From: a virus
IMG/VR virus record: IMGVR_UViG_3300032242_001916
Span: 1 to 64,000 of that record
Length of the DNA: 64,000 nt
Reading direction: 5' to 3' (one strand)
Each line of letters begins with the position of its first letter. The first letter of the stretch is position 1. Shown here in pieces: positions 37,127-46,167 of this stretch. The notes beneath the pieces are model-generated. The model saw only the letters and a program-made list of their open reading frames with translations. It did not search any database and was not told the DNA's origin. Both the position numbers and the translations under genes were made by a program.

Positions 37127-38575
37127 ATGTCAAACGTTGAAGATAATTTTAGTGATGTAAGTGCGGCTCCGTCCGCTCCAGCACCTAAAGCTCCAGCACG
37201 TAGTGCTGTAATGAAGGCCGCAGATGCGATGGAACCTTACATGGACGCAACAGCGGCAAATATTTCTGAAATTGACCGAAAACAAGATGAGGCTTTAGCT
37301 GAAAATAATAGAAGAATGCGAGATCTTAAGCTCCACGAGGGTGCTTATACCGCTGCGGATATTCCGTCTCCTCGCGGTGGTCGTGCAGGATTCCCAGCTT
37401 CTACTCCAATAAGTGGTGGAGAAATGTCCCGCCGTCTTGAAAGAGAGTCTAAAGGTGACACTGAAGCCTGGAAAGGTGGGGCTTCCCGTGTTGATGAGCA
37501 TTTAGATGAGCCCGAGCGTAGAGCTCTAGAAGCTCGCAATAAAGACTTGGCCGAAACCCACAGAAAAGGTGTAAACCTTCGGGTTGGTAAAGCAAGAATG
37601 AATGCAGTACGAGATTCATTTTTACGCCATGAAGCAGATCATGCAAAGGCAAATGCTAGCGGAGGAACAAATATTGCAGCTTGTGGAAATAGCGACTGTG
37701 CAGATAGACGCGCTCAACTAAAGGGTGTTGGAGCAGAGTATACATTGCCTAACTTTATGGAGCATCATGGTGGTGAAGGAACTCTTATTGGTGAAGCTGC
37801 ACAAAATGCGGAAGATGCTGAGCGTGCTCATCCAAGAAACGAAGAGCCTGCCCCAATTAGCCCAGAGCATTGGCACAATGACCGAAACTGCCAGTACTGG
37901 ACTCGACTATACCAACTTGCAGATATGACTTCTGATGATAAAGTAACTGTTTCTCCCCACGAAGTTAAATCTTTTATTTCTCAAGCTTCTGGAAGAACTA
38001 CAAGAGTTGGAGCTAGCAAGGGCGGTGTCGGAGGACGCGTTGTTGGAGTTAAAAAAGAGTCTCTTGCAGCAGATCAACCATGGTTCTGGAATGCAGGCCA
38101 TACTTCTACCGTAGAGGCGTCTAAAGGTCCTTGGGGACTAATGAGACAGGCACTTAATAAAATTCGCCTACATGATAAAGAGCATGCAGACGTAGATGCA
38201 TCAACTCTTAAGTACAGAACTCCTGAAGCTAAAGCTGCAAGAAAAGCGGAAATTACAGGCGCAAGAGACCATGCAATTAAGATTGCAGATCAAGTTAAGT
38301 CTGCTATTCAAGCACATGCACTTGCGCTTCGTGCATCAAAGAAAAGTGGCGCAGCAGATAGCGCTGCGGCAGTTTCGGCAACTGGGGCAGTACTCCGCGA
38401 ATCTATAGGTAAGGGTGAAACTCGTGCTAAGGGAAGCGCTTCTGGCACAATAGCAGATGATTTAGCCGCTAATGGTGATCAGACTGCTAAGGATTCTGGA
38501 ACAATTACTGATGCTGGAAGACTTGTACCAAAAGCTCGAGTAGGCCTTAAAAAAGATAGCCCAACCGCGGAATAA
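37127..38575 (+). CDS. Hypothetical protein with isolated Cys clusters
   Basis: The 482-residue product is Ala-, Glu- and Arg-rich, with a CGNSDCADRR segment near residue 185, HNDRNCQYWTR near residue 250, and many charged helices. Its style is like that of the 748-residue protein at 7,857, but clear similarity is not shown. A virion or DNA-binding role is possible. No family recognised. Confidence 0.5.
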   Translation: MSNVEDNFSDVSAAPSAPAPKAPARSAVMKAADAMEPYMDATAANISEIDRKQDEALAENNRRMRDLKLHEGAYTAADIPSPRGGRAGFPASTPISGGEMSRRLERESKGDTEAWKGGASRVDEHLDEPERRALEARNKDLAETHRKGVNLRVGKARMNAVRDSFLRHEADHAKANASGGTNIAACGNSDCADRRAQLKGVGAEYTLPNFMEHHGGEGTLIGEAAQNAEDAERAHPRNEEPAPISPEHWHNDRNCQYWTRLYQLADMTSDDKVTVSPHEVKSFISQASGRTTRVGASKGGVGGRVVGVKKESLAADQPWFWNAGHTSTVEASKGPWGLMRQALNKIRLHDKEHADVDASTLKYRTPEAKAARKAEITGARDHAIKIADQVKSAIQAHALALRASKKSGAADSAAAVSATGAVLRESIGKGETRAKGSASGTIADDLAANGDQTAKDSGTITDAGRLVPKARVGLKKDSPTAE

Positions 38576-38578
38576 ATT

Positions 38579-38785
38579 ATGAGTAGAAGTTTTAAAGACT
38601 TCCAAAACGCTAAAACTGACCGTTATCCTAAGAGAAAAAAGAATCTTAGGCACAACGGCAGAGAAGCCTATAATTTCTTTTCTGAGATTGATGAAGAAGA
38701 CTACACGCCTAAAAGTGAAGAAAACTCTAGTATTTTTACCTATCGTAGCGTAGGTAGAGGTGTTCAAGGAGAATCAAGTAACTAA
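38579..38785 (+). CDS. Small hypothetical protein
   Basis: The 68-residue product is charged (SFKDFQNAKTDRYPKRKKN) with no motif of known function. It follows the large gene by three bases and its stop overlaps the next ATG. No family recognised. Confidence 0.5.
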   Translation: MSRSFKDFQNAKTDRYPKRKKNLRHNGREAYNFFSEIDEEDYTPKSEENSSIFTYRSVGRGVQGESSN

Positions 38786-39078
38786 TGCCTAGAAGTAAAG
38801 CCCAATTTAAGCGGGGGAGCTCTATACTTCCTAAACTTACACAACCAGTAGCATTTAAGAATAAGTTCCCTACGCACTGCGATACCTGTGGAACTAAGCA
38901 GGGTATTGGTCAAGTAATGATGTCCGCAGATCCTGGGGACAAAAAATGGACTGCAGAATGCGATCAGTGTGCTACTATAAAAGAAGCTGCTCAAGAGCAG
39001 TCTGATAAAGAATGGAATAGCGTACCAGCTATGCGCATTCCAGAAGATTATGATGGAGATTATCATGGCCGCCGGTAA
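38785..39078 (+). CDS. Zinc-ribbon hypothetical protein
   Basis: The 97-residue product has CDTC at residues 33-36 and CDQC about 30 residues later, probably a zinc ribbon. It overlaps the HNH gene by 14 bases, so the two may be co-translated. Function unknown. Confidence 0.6.
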   Translation: MPRSKAQFKRGSSILPKLTQPVAFKNKFPTHCDTCGTKQGIGQVMMSADPGDKKWTAECDQCATIKEAAQEQSDKEWNSVPAMRIPEDYDGDYHGRR

Positions 39079-39379
39079 GAATGAAGATCATAAAGGCGCT
39101 AAGTCTTATACTTTAGGCCCATATAAAGGCAGTGATGCTAATGGTGGGCGTGCTATCTATGTTAAGAAATATAAAGGCAAAGATGGCAAATGGCATACAA
39201 CTTCTGAAAATAAAGCTCGTAAAGACTATGAAGATAAGAACGGCAAAGTCGGTAAGGGTAAAGAAGTTGACCATAAGGATAATAATAAGAAAAATGACTC
39301 GAAGAGCAATCTTCGTGTAATATCAAAGAGTGATAACGTCGCTAAAGAAAACAAGCGCCGTGCTACTAAGAAAAAGTAA
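39065..39379 (+). CDS. HNH-type nuclease-like protein
   Basis: The ATG at 39,065 (GGAGAT upstream) is preferred over an earlier start. The 104-residue product has GKEVDHKDNNKKNDSKSNLR and then VISKSDNVAKEN, the pattern of HNH endonucleases of phages, where the D-H, N and N-L-R residues build the beta-beta-alpha metal fold. It may cut DNA at packaging or act as a homing nuclease. No intron or intein is obvious. Confidence 0.7.
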   Translation: MAAGKNEDHKGAKSYTLGPYKGSDANGGRAIYVKKYKGKDGKWHTTSENKARKDYEDKNGKVGKGKEVDHKDNNKKNDSKSNLRVISKSDNVAKENKRRATKKK

Positions 39380-39389
39380 AGGAATATAA

Positions 39390-39593
39390 ATGCATAAAAT
39401 TCTAACCTGGTTAGCAACTAACCCGCTTGCTACCGCAGTAAAAATTGGTGCTGGTGCAGCACTAAGTTGGGTTCTAGAAAATATTGGGTCTTTCAATTTT
39501 GCCCCAGCTACCTCAGCGGTAGTTATTGCAGCTACAACAGTGGCTATTAATGCTCTTAATCCAGCTGATAAGCGCTATGGTGTAGGGAAGTAA
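39390..39593 (+). CDS. Small membrane protein, holin candidate
   Basis: The 67-residue product has two likely membrane segments, VKIGAGAALSWVLENIG and FAPATSAVVIAATTVAINAL, separated by a short polar loop. Size and layout fit small holins, which form pores for release of wall hydrolases. AAAGGAATATAA precedes the start. It lies a few genes downstream of the M23 peptidase. Holin function is inferred from topology only. Confidence 0.5.
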   Translation: MHKILTWLATNPLATAVKIGAGAALSWVLENIGSFNFAPATSAVVIAATTVAINALNPADKRYGVGK

Positions 39594-39597
39594 TATA

Positions 39598-39909
39598 ATG
39601 GGTGAATCTGCAGCATGGCAGCGTAAAGAGGGTAAAAACCCTAAAGGTGGTCTAAACGCCAAAGGTCGTGCTTCAGCAAAAGCTGAAGGTCATAATCTTA
39701 AAGCACCAGTAAAATCTGGAGATAATCCACGTCGTGCGTCTTTCTTAGCACGTATGGGTGGAATGCCAGGACCAGAATACGATAAAGATGGTAAGCCAAC
39801 CCGCTTGTTACTTTCATTGCAGGCTTGGGGCGCTTCAAGCAAAGCTGACGCTAAAAAGAAAGCAGCAGCTATTTCTAAGCGCAATGAGTCAAAAAAGAAG
39901 ACAAAATAA
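39598..39909 (+). CDS. DUF6321-like phage protein
   Basis: The 103-residue product contains AAWQRKEGKNPKGGLNAKGR and RRASFLARMGGMPGPEYDKD, the recognisable pattern of the phage DUF6321 family. It ends in a Lys-rich tail and is coupled to the next gene by TAATG. Family function unknown, often near lysis or structural genes. Confidence 0.7.
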   Translation: MGESAAWQRKEGKNPKGGLNAKGRASAKAEGHNLKAPVKSGDNPRRASFLARMGGMPGPEYDKDGKPTRLLLSLQAWGASSKADAKKKAAAISKRNESKKKTK

Positions 39910-40109
39910 TGGCTGAAAAGAAAAAGCCAGCAAAGGCTAAATCTAAAGTTAATGAAGCTGGTAATTACACCAAGCCGGCATTACGTGCGTCTTTGTTTAA
40001 AAAAATTAAGGCTGGCACAAAAGGCGGAGATGCAGGCCAATGGTCAGCACGTAAAGCACAGCTTCTTGCATCTGAATACAAGAAAGCTGGCGGAGGATAC
40101 AAAGACTAA
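39909..40109 (+). CDS. Small conserved phage protein (GTKGG-GQWSARKAQ)
   Basis: The 66-residue basic product contains GTKGGDAGQWSARKAQLLAS and YKKAGGGYKD, a segment found in small proteins of many aquatic phages beside DUF5872-like genes. It is coupled to both neighbours by TAATG. Function unknown. Confidence 0.7.
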   Translation: MAEKKKPAKAKSKVNEAGNYTKPALRASLFKKIKAGTKGGDAGQWSARKAQLLASEYKKAGGGYKD

Positions 40110-40351
40110 TGGCTAAGGCAAAACCTCAAAAGTCTCTAGATAAATGGACTAAAGAAAAATGGCGTACTTCAGATGGTAGCCCGTCTGAGGGTAAAAAACG
40201 CTATTTACCAGATAAAGCTTGGGACTCGCTTAGCGCTAAAGAAAAAGCTGCTACTAACAAAGCTAAAGCTGCTGGGGATAAAAAAGGTAAGCAATACGTA
40301 GATCAGCCTAAAAAGATTGCTAAGAAGACCGCAAAGTACAGGAGTAAGTAA
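40109..40351 (+). CDS. DUF5872-like small phage protein
   Basis: The 80-residue product has WTKEKWRTSDGSPS, GKKRYLPDKAWDSLS and KGKQYVDQPKKIA, the layout of the DUF5872 family. It is basic, and a nucleic-acid role is plausible. Family function unknown. Coupled to neighbours by TAATG. Confidence 0.7.
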   Translation: MAKAKPQKSLDKWTKEKWRTSDGSPSEGKKRYLPDKAWDSLSAKEKAATNKAKAAGDKKGKQYVDQPKKIAKKTAKYRSK

Positions 40352-40785
40352 TGAGTAAATTACCTGAAGAGTTAAAAGAACTTTTGGCTGATGTTACTGT
40401 CTTTTACTTCCGTACCCACGGTTATCATTGGAATGTTGAGGGCGAAGATTTTGCCGCTTACCATGAATTATTTGAAAATATCTACGAAGATGTGTATAGT
40501 AGTATAGATCCAATTGCGGAAAATATTCGTAAGTTAGACGAGTACGCTCCGTTCAAATTAGATACACTAATAAAGTTGGCCTCGCTAGAAGATAGCAAGG
40601 TTCCGACCAAACCGGTGGCAATGGCAAAAGATTTGCTTAGTGCCAACGGTGAGGTAATCGAAAAACTAAAATCGGTTTTTCATACCGCTAATGATGCTGA
40701 CGAGCAAGGAATTGCTAACTTCATCGCGGAGAGAATTGACATGCATCAGAAATGGGCATGGCAACTCAAGGCTAGCACAAAATAA
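40351..40785 (+). CDS. Dps-like ferritin-family protein
   Basis: The 144-residue product has the Dps pattern in one helix bundle: THGYH26WNVEG, H38 in AAYHELFE, D53-x3-E57 in IDPIAENI. These make the ferroxidase site at the dimer interface of 12-subunit Dps cages. Dps stores iron and protects DNA from oxidative damage. Here it could protect phage DNA or limit iron-driven damage, which is inference. It has no extended Lys-rich N-terminus, so DNA binding is not assured. Confidence 0.8.
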   Translation: MSKLPEELKELLADVTVFYFRTHGYHWNVEGEDFAAYHELFENIYEDVYSSIDPIAENIRKLDEYAPFKLDTLIKLASLEDSKVPTKPVAMAKDLLSANGEVIEKLKSVFHTANDADEQGIANFIAERIDMHQKWAWQLKASTK

Positions 40786-40812
40786 CCCTCTAGAGAAAAA
40801 GGTAATGATCAA

Positions 40813-41820
40813 ATGTCATTAAATCTTGACGCCGGTGCATTCGTTGTATCCGGAAATATTGCAAGTCCTTCTGCAGGTACAACTGTACTTATCCAGAATA
40901 CGCCTTGTGAACTAGATGTTGCAGGTTTCCAGTTGTACGCAGGTACCGTTGGCACAACCCCATCATCATTCAACATTAAGGTAACTCCTCCAACTGTAGC
41001 TCCAGTCTACGCACGTACCTACAATTACAACTACGCAACTGCTAAGAATGTAGCAGTTTCAAACATTGCAACTGATGGTACAACCCTAACCTTCACAACT
41101 GCTGCAGCACACAGCTTGAACACCGGCGATGTAATTTCCGTAACTGGTTCAACTCTTCCTGCTTGGAACCTGAAGGATGCTGTTGTTGCATCTGCAACTC
41201 CTGGTACAACCACTTTCACAGTTAAGTACCCAGAAGCTACCGCAACTTCAATCCACGCAACTGGTGTTCTATCAGTACCTTACGCTAACATGTCAAACAA
41301 TGGTTCAGGTGTTGGTACTTTCCAGACTTCTACCAATCATGGCTTGAAGACTGGCGATAAGGTAACTATCACTGGTATTTCAACCGCTACTGGCTACAAC
41401 ATCACAAACCAGGCTGTAACTGTAACTGGTGGAAACACCTTCACAGCTGCTGTATCAGGAACCCTAACCGGTGGTTCAGGTACCGGTGCAGTAGTCGTGA
41501 CCGTTGTGGCAAGCTCAATTAGCCCAATTGTTGTTACAAAGGGTAAGGTTGTAGACGCTGTTCAGCTAGTAACCGACGTTACCGATTACAATGTATCTCC
41601 TGATTTTACTCAGGGTACTGCGTACTACGGATACGTTTCTGACCAGGTTCTTCCGATCAACGCTAAGGGTGTAACCTTTGGTGCTGCTACCGCTCTTGGT
41701 AACGCAGATGCTCGTATTGCTGGCAAGATTCCTACAGGTTCAAAGATTGAACTTGAGATTCTTGTTGCAGGTAGTTCACTTGCTAACCTTGCTTACGGTG
41801 TAGAGTTCAAGAAGAAGTAA
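40813..41820 (+). CDS. Virion surface or decoration protein with HGL-TGD beta modules
   Basis: The 335-residue product begins with a beta-rich domain (residues 1-75). Two modules follow with the pattern AHSLNTGDVISVTG and NHGLKTGDKVTITG, each about 60 residues. Similar modules occur in the proteins at 50,779 and 58,887. They resemble the beta-barrel called FCCH in Pfam, by pattern. The C-terminal domain is beta-rich. A decoration or fibre-related role is inferred. High Thr/Ala/Gly content is typical of virion proteins. Confidence 0.6.
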   Translation: MSLNLDAGAFVVSGNIASPSAGTTVLIQNTPCELDVAGFQLYAGTVGTTPSSFNIKVTPPTVAPVYARTYNYNYATAKNVAVSNIATDGTTLTFTTAAAHSLNTGDVISVTGSTLPAWNLKDAVVASATPGTTTFTVKYPEATATSIHATGVLSVPYANMSNNGSGVGTFQTSTNHGLKTGDKVTITGISTATGYNITNQAVTVTGGNTFTAAVSGTLTGGSGTGAVVVTVVASSISPIVVTKGKVVDAVQLVTDVTDYNVSPDFTQGTAYYGYVSDQVLPINAKGVTFGAATALGNADARIAGKIPTGSKIELEILVAGSSLANLAYGVEFKKK

Positions 41821-41838
41821 TCTAAATTAACCCACAGG

Positions 41839-41877
41839 AACCCTACCTAGGCTGCTATAATCGGCTTAGGTAGGGTT
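41839..41877 (+). terminator. Intrinsic terminator after the decoration-type gene
   Basis: An 11-base perfect stem AACCCTACCTA/TAGGTAGGGTT with flanking GGA/TCC extension, followed by TTCCTACTT. Confidence 0.8.
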
Positions 41878-41906
41878 TCCTACTTATAAACAAAAAGGTA
41901 GAAATT

Positions 41907-42215
41907 ATGAAATGCAATAATTGTGATGCACAGGCTACTTACTTCTTTGCATCTTTTGGTGCAGCTACTCAGTACTTTTGTGAACCATGTGTTCCTTGGT
42001 CTTTGCAGGATCGTTTGAGTGCCGGAGAGCTTTCAAAAATTGAGGATATTACAGCTCCTTTTGAGCCTGCTCCATTAGAAGAGCCTGTTGTTGAAGAGGC
42101 CCCAGTTGAGCCTGCCCCAACACAAACAAAGTCAAAGAAGACAAAAACCGCAGTAGTAGAAGACGTATTACCTGATACGGCGGATACGGTCGATTCAAAT
42201 GTCCCGAATAACTAG
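41907..42215 (+). CDS. Zinc-ribbon protein with disordered tail
   Basis: The first 30 residues hold CNNC and CEPC pairs, a likely zinc site. The rest of the 102-residue product is a Pro/Glu-rich tail (PAPLEEPVVEEAPVEPAPTQ). One copy of the CCAACACAAACAA motif encodes Thr-Gln-Thr here. AAGGTAGAAATT precedes the start. Function unknown. Confidence 0.6.
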   Translation: MKCNNCDAQATYFFASFGAATQYFCEPCVPWSLQDRLSAGELSKIEDITAPFEPAPLEEPVVEEAPVEPAPTQTKSKKTKTAVVEDVLPDTADTVDSNVPNN

Positions 42216-42489
42216 GATTCAAACAAAACAAGGACACCCGGTACCTAGAACGGCATTGCCTCCTAGAGGACCATTTCCATCAGAACTATACACTTCTCAA
42301 CCTGTAGTTGAAACTTACGTGGGTATTAGTGGAAATGGTAGCCCAGAGGTGCCTGCAGAGGGCACGGCGCAAAATAACTTTACCCCGTACAAATGGTACC
42401 GGTGCAAGTTATGCTCCGACTTAGTACGTCAAGATGCTCTTGCAGATCATATCTGTGCAGAAGAGGAAGATGAAATAGATGAATTCTGA
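42199..42489 (+). CDS. C2HC-type zinc-finger protein
   Basis: The 96-residue product carries CKLCSDLVRQDALADHIC near its C-terminus, a zinc finger of the Cys-Cys-His-Cys kind, with an acidic tail. It overlaps the upstream gene by 17 bases and the next by 11. It may act in DNA packaging or regulation, since it precedes the terminase by a few genes. Function unknown. Confidence 0.55.
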   Translation: MSRITRIQTKQGHPVPRTALPPRGPFPSELYTSQPVVETYVGISGNGSPEVPAEGTAQNNFTPYKWYRCKLCSDLVRQDALADHICAEEEDEIDEF

Positions 42490-42664
42490 AATTGAAGAAG
42501 TACCAGAGCATTTGCACTTTACTGCTGATAATCATGTACATGAAAAAATGTGGACAGCTCAAATGACTGGCACTCATTTTTTGAAGCATGAGTACGTAGA
42601 GACTGACGATTACTTAGCAGAAGATCTAGAACGCATAGATTTTACGCTTACTGACACTTTTTAA
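42479..42664 (+). CDS. Small acidic protein
   Basis: The 61-residue product is acidic with several His residues (EHLHFTADNHVHEKM) and no motif. It overlaps the preceding gene. No family recognised. Confidence 0.5.
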   Translation: MNSEIEEVPEHLHFTADNHVHEKMWTAQMTGTHFLKHEYVETDDYLAEDLERIDFTLTDTF

Positions 42665-42673
42665 GGATAGGTT

Positions 42674-43501
42674 ATGGCTGCTGACGACAATATGGATGAT
42701 ATCTATACTCATATAGGCACACCAGACAGAGAAGCTTACGACCAAGTATTTCCTCGTAATACTACGATGAAAAATCTTAATAGGCCTCAAAACTTACCCC
42801 GTGGATACGGTATGACGTCGCATCTTGCTAGTCAGGTAGGGACTTATGGATTCCAGCTTCCTCCTGTTGGCAGTCGTGCTCAAATGCTGCAAAACGTAGA
42901 TTTTATTGAACATGTAGCACACCACGATTTTTACTACGATGACTCAAAAGGCAATACCACCGGTACAAGTTTTGAAAATCAATCACAAAGAGCTATTGAG
43001 CCTTATATAGGTGAAAAATACATTTACGGTGATACTGGCGAGGAAGTAAACCTTGCACCAGTATACTTTGGTCCTTCAAACATGAATACCGAAATTCCCA
43101 CAAGAACCAAGAACCCTATGCGCCCCCGTACAGTGGCCGCGGCTTTTGATCCTAAAAGACACATAATTACCATCATATTTAGAGATGGAACTATGTATAA
43201 TTATTATGAGTGCGATCGAGTTGACTGGAATGGCTTTGTTAGAGAGTCAACTAAGGGAGACTACATTGCTAGAGTATTGGATGCTAAGCCAAGAGGCATT
43301 GCTGACTCCTCCTCGGTAGACCCTCAGATTAGATTAGCAGCGGTAACTGCAGCAAGACTGCAGCAGTTTGATCGTTCACGCAAGGGCGGCAACTTTAAAC
43401 CAGCAGCTCCTAAACGGCCCTACACGCCTCGTGGAACGGCTAAGACAAATAACTTGTATACTAGTGGTAGAAAAGGCGGCTACCAAGGAAAGACTTTTTA
43501 A
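42674..43501 (+). CDS. KTSC-like domain protein upstream of terminase
   Basis: In the 275-residue product a beta-rich domain near residues 155-205 (VAAAFDPKRHIITIIFRDG then TMYNYYECDRVDWNGFV) has the order of a KTSC domain. The N-terminus is polar and the C-terminus basic. KTSC domains are small beta-rich units often fused to nucleases or virion proteins. It lies three genes before the terminase and could be a small-terminase partner or a capsid component, but this is not shown. Confidence 0.5.
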   Translation: MAADDNMDDIYTHIGTPDREAYDQVFPRNTTMKNLNRPQNLPRGYGMTSHLASQVGTYGFQLPPVGSRAQMLQNVDFIEHVAHHDFYYDDSKGNTTGTSFENQSQRAIEPYIGEKYIYGDTGEEVNLAPVYFGPSNMNTEIPTRTKNPMRPRTVAAAFDPKRHIITIIFRDGTMYNYYECDRVDWNGFVRESTKGDYIARVLDAKPRGIADSSSVDPQIRLAAVTAARLQQFDRSRKGGNFKPAAPKRPYTPRGTAKTNNLYTSGRKGGYQGKTF

Positions 43502-43504
43502 AAT

Positions 43505-43819
43505 ATGGCAACAGAACCTAAAGAATTTAAAAATATATATTGGCACCCTTTAAAATATGCGGTAAAGCCAAAAGAACTGTTTGAACGAGCAGAAACTCAA
43601 GAAATTGATCCACCTTTTAGAGGTGGCAAGGGATGGGCAATAAGACTCCCTTTTACTCGTCAAGCTCTTGTAATAGGCAAATGGACGGCGTCCTACTCTG
43701 AAAGCGAAGCATTAACTTACGCTATTAGAGGGAGATATGTCTCAGAAGATGAGTTAGACTGGGATATAGTTCGTTATGGAACCAGTGAGGCGGAAAATGA
43801 TACGGCGCAACAAGTCTGA
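43505..43819 (+). CDS. Hypothetical protein near terminase
   Basis: The 104-residue product has an alpha/beta pattern (WAIRLPFTRQALVIGKWTA) with no catalytic signature. It overlaps the next gene by 23 bases. Its position suggests a packaging role, for example part of a small terminase, but evidence is lacking. Confidence 0.5.
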   Translation: MATEPKEFKNIYWHPLKYAVKPKELFERAETQEIDPPFRGGKGWAIRLPFTRQALVIGKWTASYSESEALTYAIRGRYVSEDELDWDIVRYGTSEAENDTAQQV

Positions 43820-44039
43820 AAAAGAACAGACAAAACTAGAGAAGCGCATAGCTTCTATGGATACAGACCAACTTACTCGTTGGCTTGATCAAGCCCTATT
43901 TACTATTGGACGTAACGTATCTGATTGGGCATCTAGTCGTGAACCTGCGTATATTAATGAAGCACACTCAGGAGCTGAAGTACTACACCTAGCTGTAGCT
44001 GAGCTTAAGCGCCGTGCAGATGCAACAAGGAACTTATAA
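43797..44039 (+). CDS. Small helical protein, possible small-terminase candidate
   Basis: The ATG at 43,797 has GAGGCGG upstream and is preferred to 43,776. The 80-residue product is mostly helical (basic N-terminus, MDTDQLTRWLDQALFTIG, then HLAVAELKRRADA). It directly precedes the large terminase, a common location for the small subunit. A DNA-binding motif is not obvious. Confidence 0.45.
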   Translation: MIRRNKSEKEQTKLEKRIASMDTDQLTRWLDQALFTIGRNVSDWASSREPAYINEAHSGAEVLHLAVAELKRRADATRNL

Positions 44040-44040
44040 C

Positions 44041-45630
44041 ATGGCAAGTGAAGAAGAAGAATTATTTGAAGAATTATTCTTTGAAGACCCTGCAGCTTAT
44101 ATTGAAATTTCTGAAGGAGAAGAAGAGCAGGAAGATGGGCTCGATGAGCTCTCTAGAGAATTTGTAAGACAGCTTATTGATAAAATCATGGAGTTTATGA
44201 CTGTCCTTGTTGGACACGAACTCCATCCTTATCAGAAGCCACTAGCTAGAAGAATTATTGAATCCATTATTATTAATGATGGTGAAGAAATTACCGCTCT
44301 TGCGGCACGTCAGTCTGGTAAATCAGAGACGATTGCTAATACGGTAGCCACATTAATGGTTATTCTTCCACGACTAGCTAAGATATACCCTGAGCTTCTT
44401 GGAAAATTTGGAGATGGATTGTGGGTTGGAATGTTTGCCCCAATTCAGTCCCAGGCTGAAACTTTGTTCTCAAGAGTAGTCAGCCGCCTCACTAGTGAGA
44501 CGGCACTTGAGATCCTCAACGACGCGGAGATAGACGACGCGCTTGGCAAAAATGCGGGTGTAGTCAAAAACATCAAGCTAAAGAACTCTGGTTCTATAGC
44601 CATGATGATGACGGCAAACCCTAGAGCAAAGATCGAATCGAAATCCTTTCACCTTATGATTATTGACGAATGTCAGGAAGCAGATGATTTTGTTGTTGCC
44701 AAATCTATTAGCCCAATGGGTGCTTACTATAACGCTACAATGGTTAAAACGGGAACCCCAACCACATCAAAAAATAACTTCTACCGAGCCATACAGCTAA
44801 ACAAGAGGCGCCAAACAGGGCGCAACTCTAAACAAAACCACTACCAGTGGGACTGGCGAGATGTTGCTAAAGTAAACCCAAACTACGATAAGTTCATTAA
44901 AAAAGAAATGTTACGTATTGGTGAGGACTCTGATGAGTTCCAAATGTCTTATTTTTGCAAATGGTTGCTAGAACGAGGCATGTTTGTTACATCCAATGTT
45001 ATGGATGATTTAGGGGATACCTCACAGGAATTAGTCAAGAGCTGGCATCAATCCCCGGTAATTGTAGGTATTGACCCTGCCCGTAAAATGGACTCTACGA
45101 TTGTTACTGTAGTCTGGGTAGACTGGGATAGGCCAGATGAGTTTAATTATTATGATCATAGAGTACTTAACTGGTTAGAGATTCAAGGTGATGACTGGGA
45201 AGAGCAGTACTACCAGATTGTTAACTTTTTAAGTGCTTATGATGTTTTGGCTATTGGTATTGATGCTAACGGTGTTGGAGATGCTGTAGCACAGCGACTT
45301 AAAGTACTTATGCCTAGAGCACAGGTAGTTCCTCTAACTAGTAGCCCAACTGAACAATCTAAGCGATTTAAGCATTTACAAGCTCTTATTCAGCGCAGGA
45401 TGATTGCTTGGCCCGCCCACGCTAAAACTCGTCGTTTACGTATTTGGAAACGTTTCTACCAACAAATGGTTGATGCTGAAGTACAATATAAAGGACCAAA
45501 CTTTTTGGTCGCAGCTCCAGATGAAGCACATGCACATGATGACTTTGTGGATTCTTTAGCTATTGCCTGCTCTATGACCCAAGAACTAGTTATGCCAAGC
45601 GTAGAAGTTAGTTCAAATCCTTTTTTCTAA
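44041..45630 (+). CDS. Large terminase subunit
   Basis: The 529-residue protein drives DNA packaging. The ATPase half has Walker A AARQSGKSE (88-96) and Walker B LMIIDE (205-210). The nuclease half has acidic residues in VGIDPARKMD, IGIDANGVGD and HAHDDFVDSLAIA, the RNase H-like metal-binding order. Length is typical. The ATG at 44,041 has AAGGAAC upstream and is preferred to 44,014, which lies in the previous gene. Packaging strategy (headful or cos) cannot be inferred here. Confidence 0.9.
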   Translation: MASEEEELFEELFFEDPAAYIEISEGEEEQEDGLDELSREFVRQLIDKIMEFMTVLVGHELHPYQKPLARRIIESIIINDGEEITALAARQSGKSETIANTVATLMVILPRLAKIYPELLGKFGDGLWVGMFAPIQSQAETLFSRVVSRLTSETALEILNDAEIDDALGKNAGVVKNIKLKNSGSIAMMMTANPRAKIESKSFHLMIIDECQEADDFVVAKSISPMGAYYNATMVKTGTPTTSKNNFYRAIQLNKRRQTGRNSKQNHYQWDWRDVAKVNPNYDKFIKKEMLRIGEDSDEFQMSYFCKWLLERGMFVTSNVMDDLGDTSQELVKSWHQSPVIVGIDPARKMDSTIVTVVWVDWDRPDEFNYYDHRVLNWLEIQGDDWEEQYYQIVNFLSAYDVLAIGIDANGVGDAVAQRLKVLMPRAQVVPLTSSPTEQSKRFKHLQALIQRRMIAWPAHAKTRRLRIWKRFYQQMVDAEVQYKGPNFLVAAPDEAHAHDDFVDSLAIACSMTQELVMPSVEVSSNPFF

Positions 45631-45713
45631 TTCTTTAAGTTTAGGGCGACATTTAACCAAATTCGTAGGAAACTCAATATGAGGATCCTCAACTTCCTTT
45701 AGGAGAAAAAATT

Positions 45714-46118
45714 ATGGCAAGCACCCTTGGTCCGGCACCTCAGTTCCCTGAGCGTACTCCGGTTTCCTACGAGCGTAAGTTCAGCCCTGCAGCAGCAGGT
45801 CAGCGTGGCCCACTTCGTTTTGAAGAAGGCATCGCAACTGACACTGACGTCCCTCGTGAATTCGAAAATGGCGCGTCACAAGGCTACATTACGCCTCCAG
45901 GCCGTCCAAACCATAACCAGAATGTATTCGAGAAGCCGGCTGATGAGACCATGGCAGAAAGAGCACACGTTGGCTCAGCTGCTTGGGTTGAAGCACCAAC
46001 CTTCTTGGGCAACTTCTCAGAAGGCGCTTTCAGCAATGCTGCAGAGCAGAGCTTTGAAGAAGACATTCGTTCAGGCGGTCACTACACCCGCGTGAACCCA
46101 GCTACGGTTATAGACTAA
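45714..46118 (+). CDS. Hypothetical virion-module protein
   Basis: AGGAGAAAAAATT precedes the ATG. The 134-residue product is low in hydrophobic residues, rich in Pro/Glu/Ala (ITPPGRPNHNQNVFEKPADE) and has no motif. It is followed by a terminator and so is separately controlled. It lies between terminase and portal. No family recognised. Confidence 0.5.
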   Translation: MASTLGPAPQFPERTPVSYERKFSPAAAGQRGPLRFEEGIATDTDVPREFENGASQGYITPPGRPNHNQNVFEKPADETMAERAHVGSAAWVEAPTFLGNFSEGAFSNAAEQSFEEDIRSGGHYTRVNPATVID

Positions 46119-46136
46119 TATGTAAATAGTAACTCC

Positions 46137-46167
46137 CCTGCTCCATACCCCTTCTCTGGAGCAGGGT
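46137..46167 (+). terminator. Terminator-like hairpin before small gene
   Basis: CCCTGCTCCA/TGGAGCAGGG forms a 10-base stem, extended with TAACT/AGTTA across single mismatches, and ends TTACTC. Confidence 0.65.
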
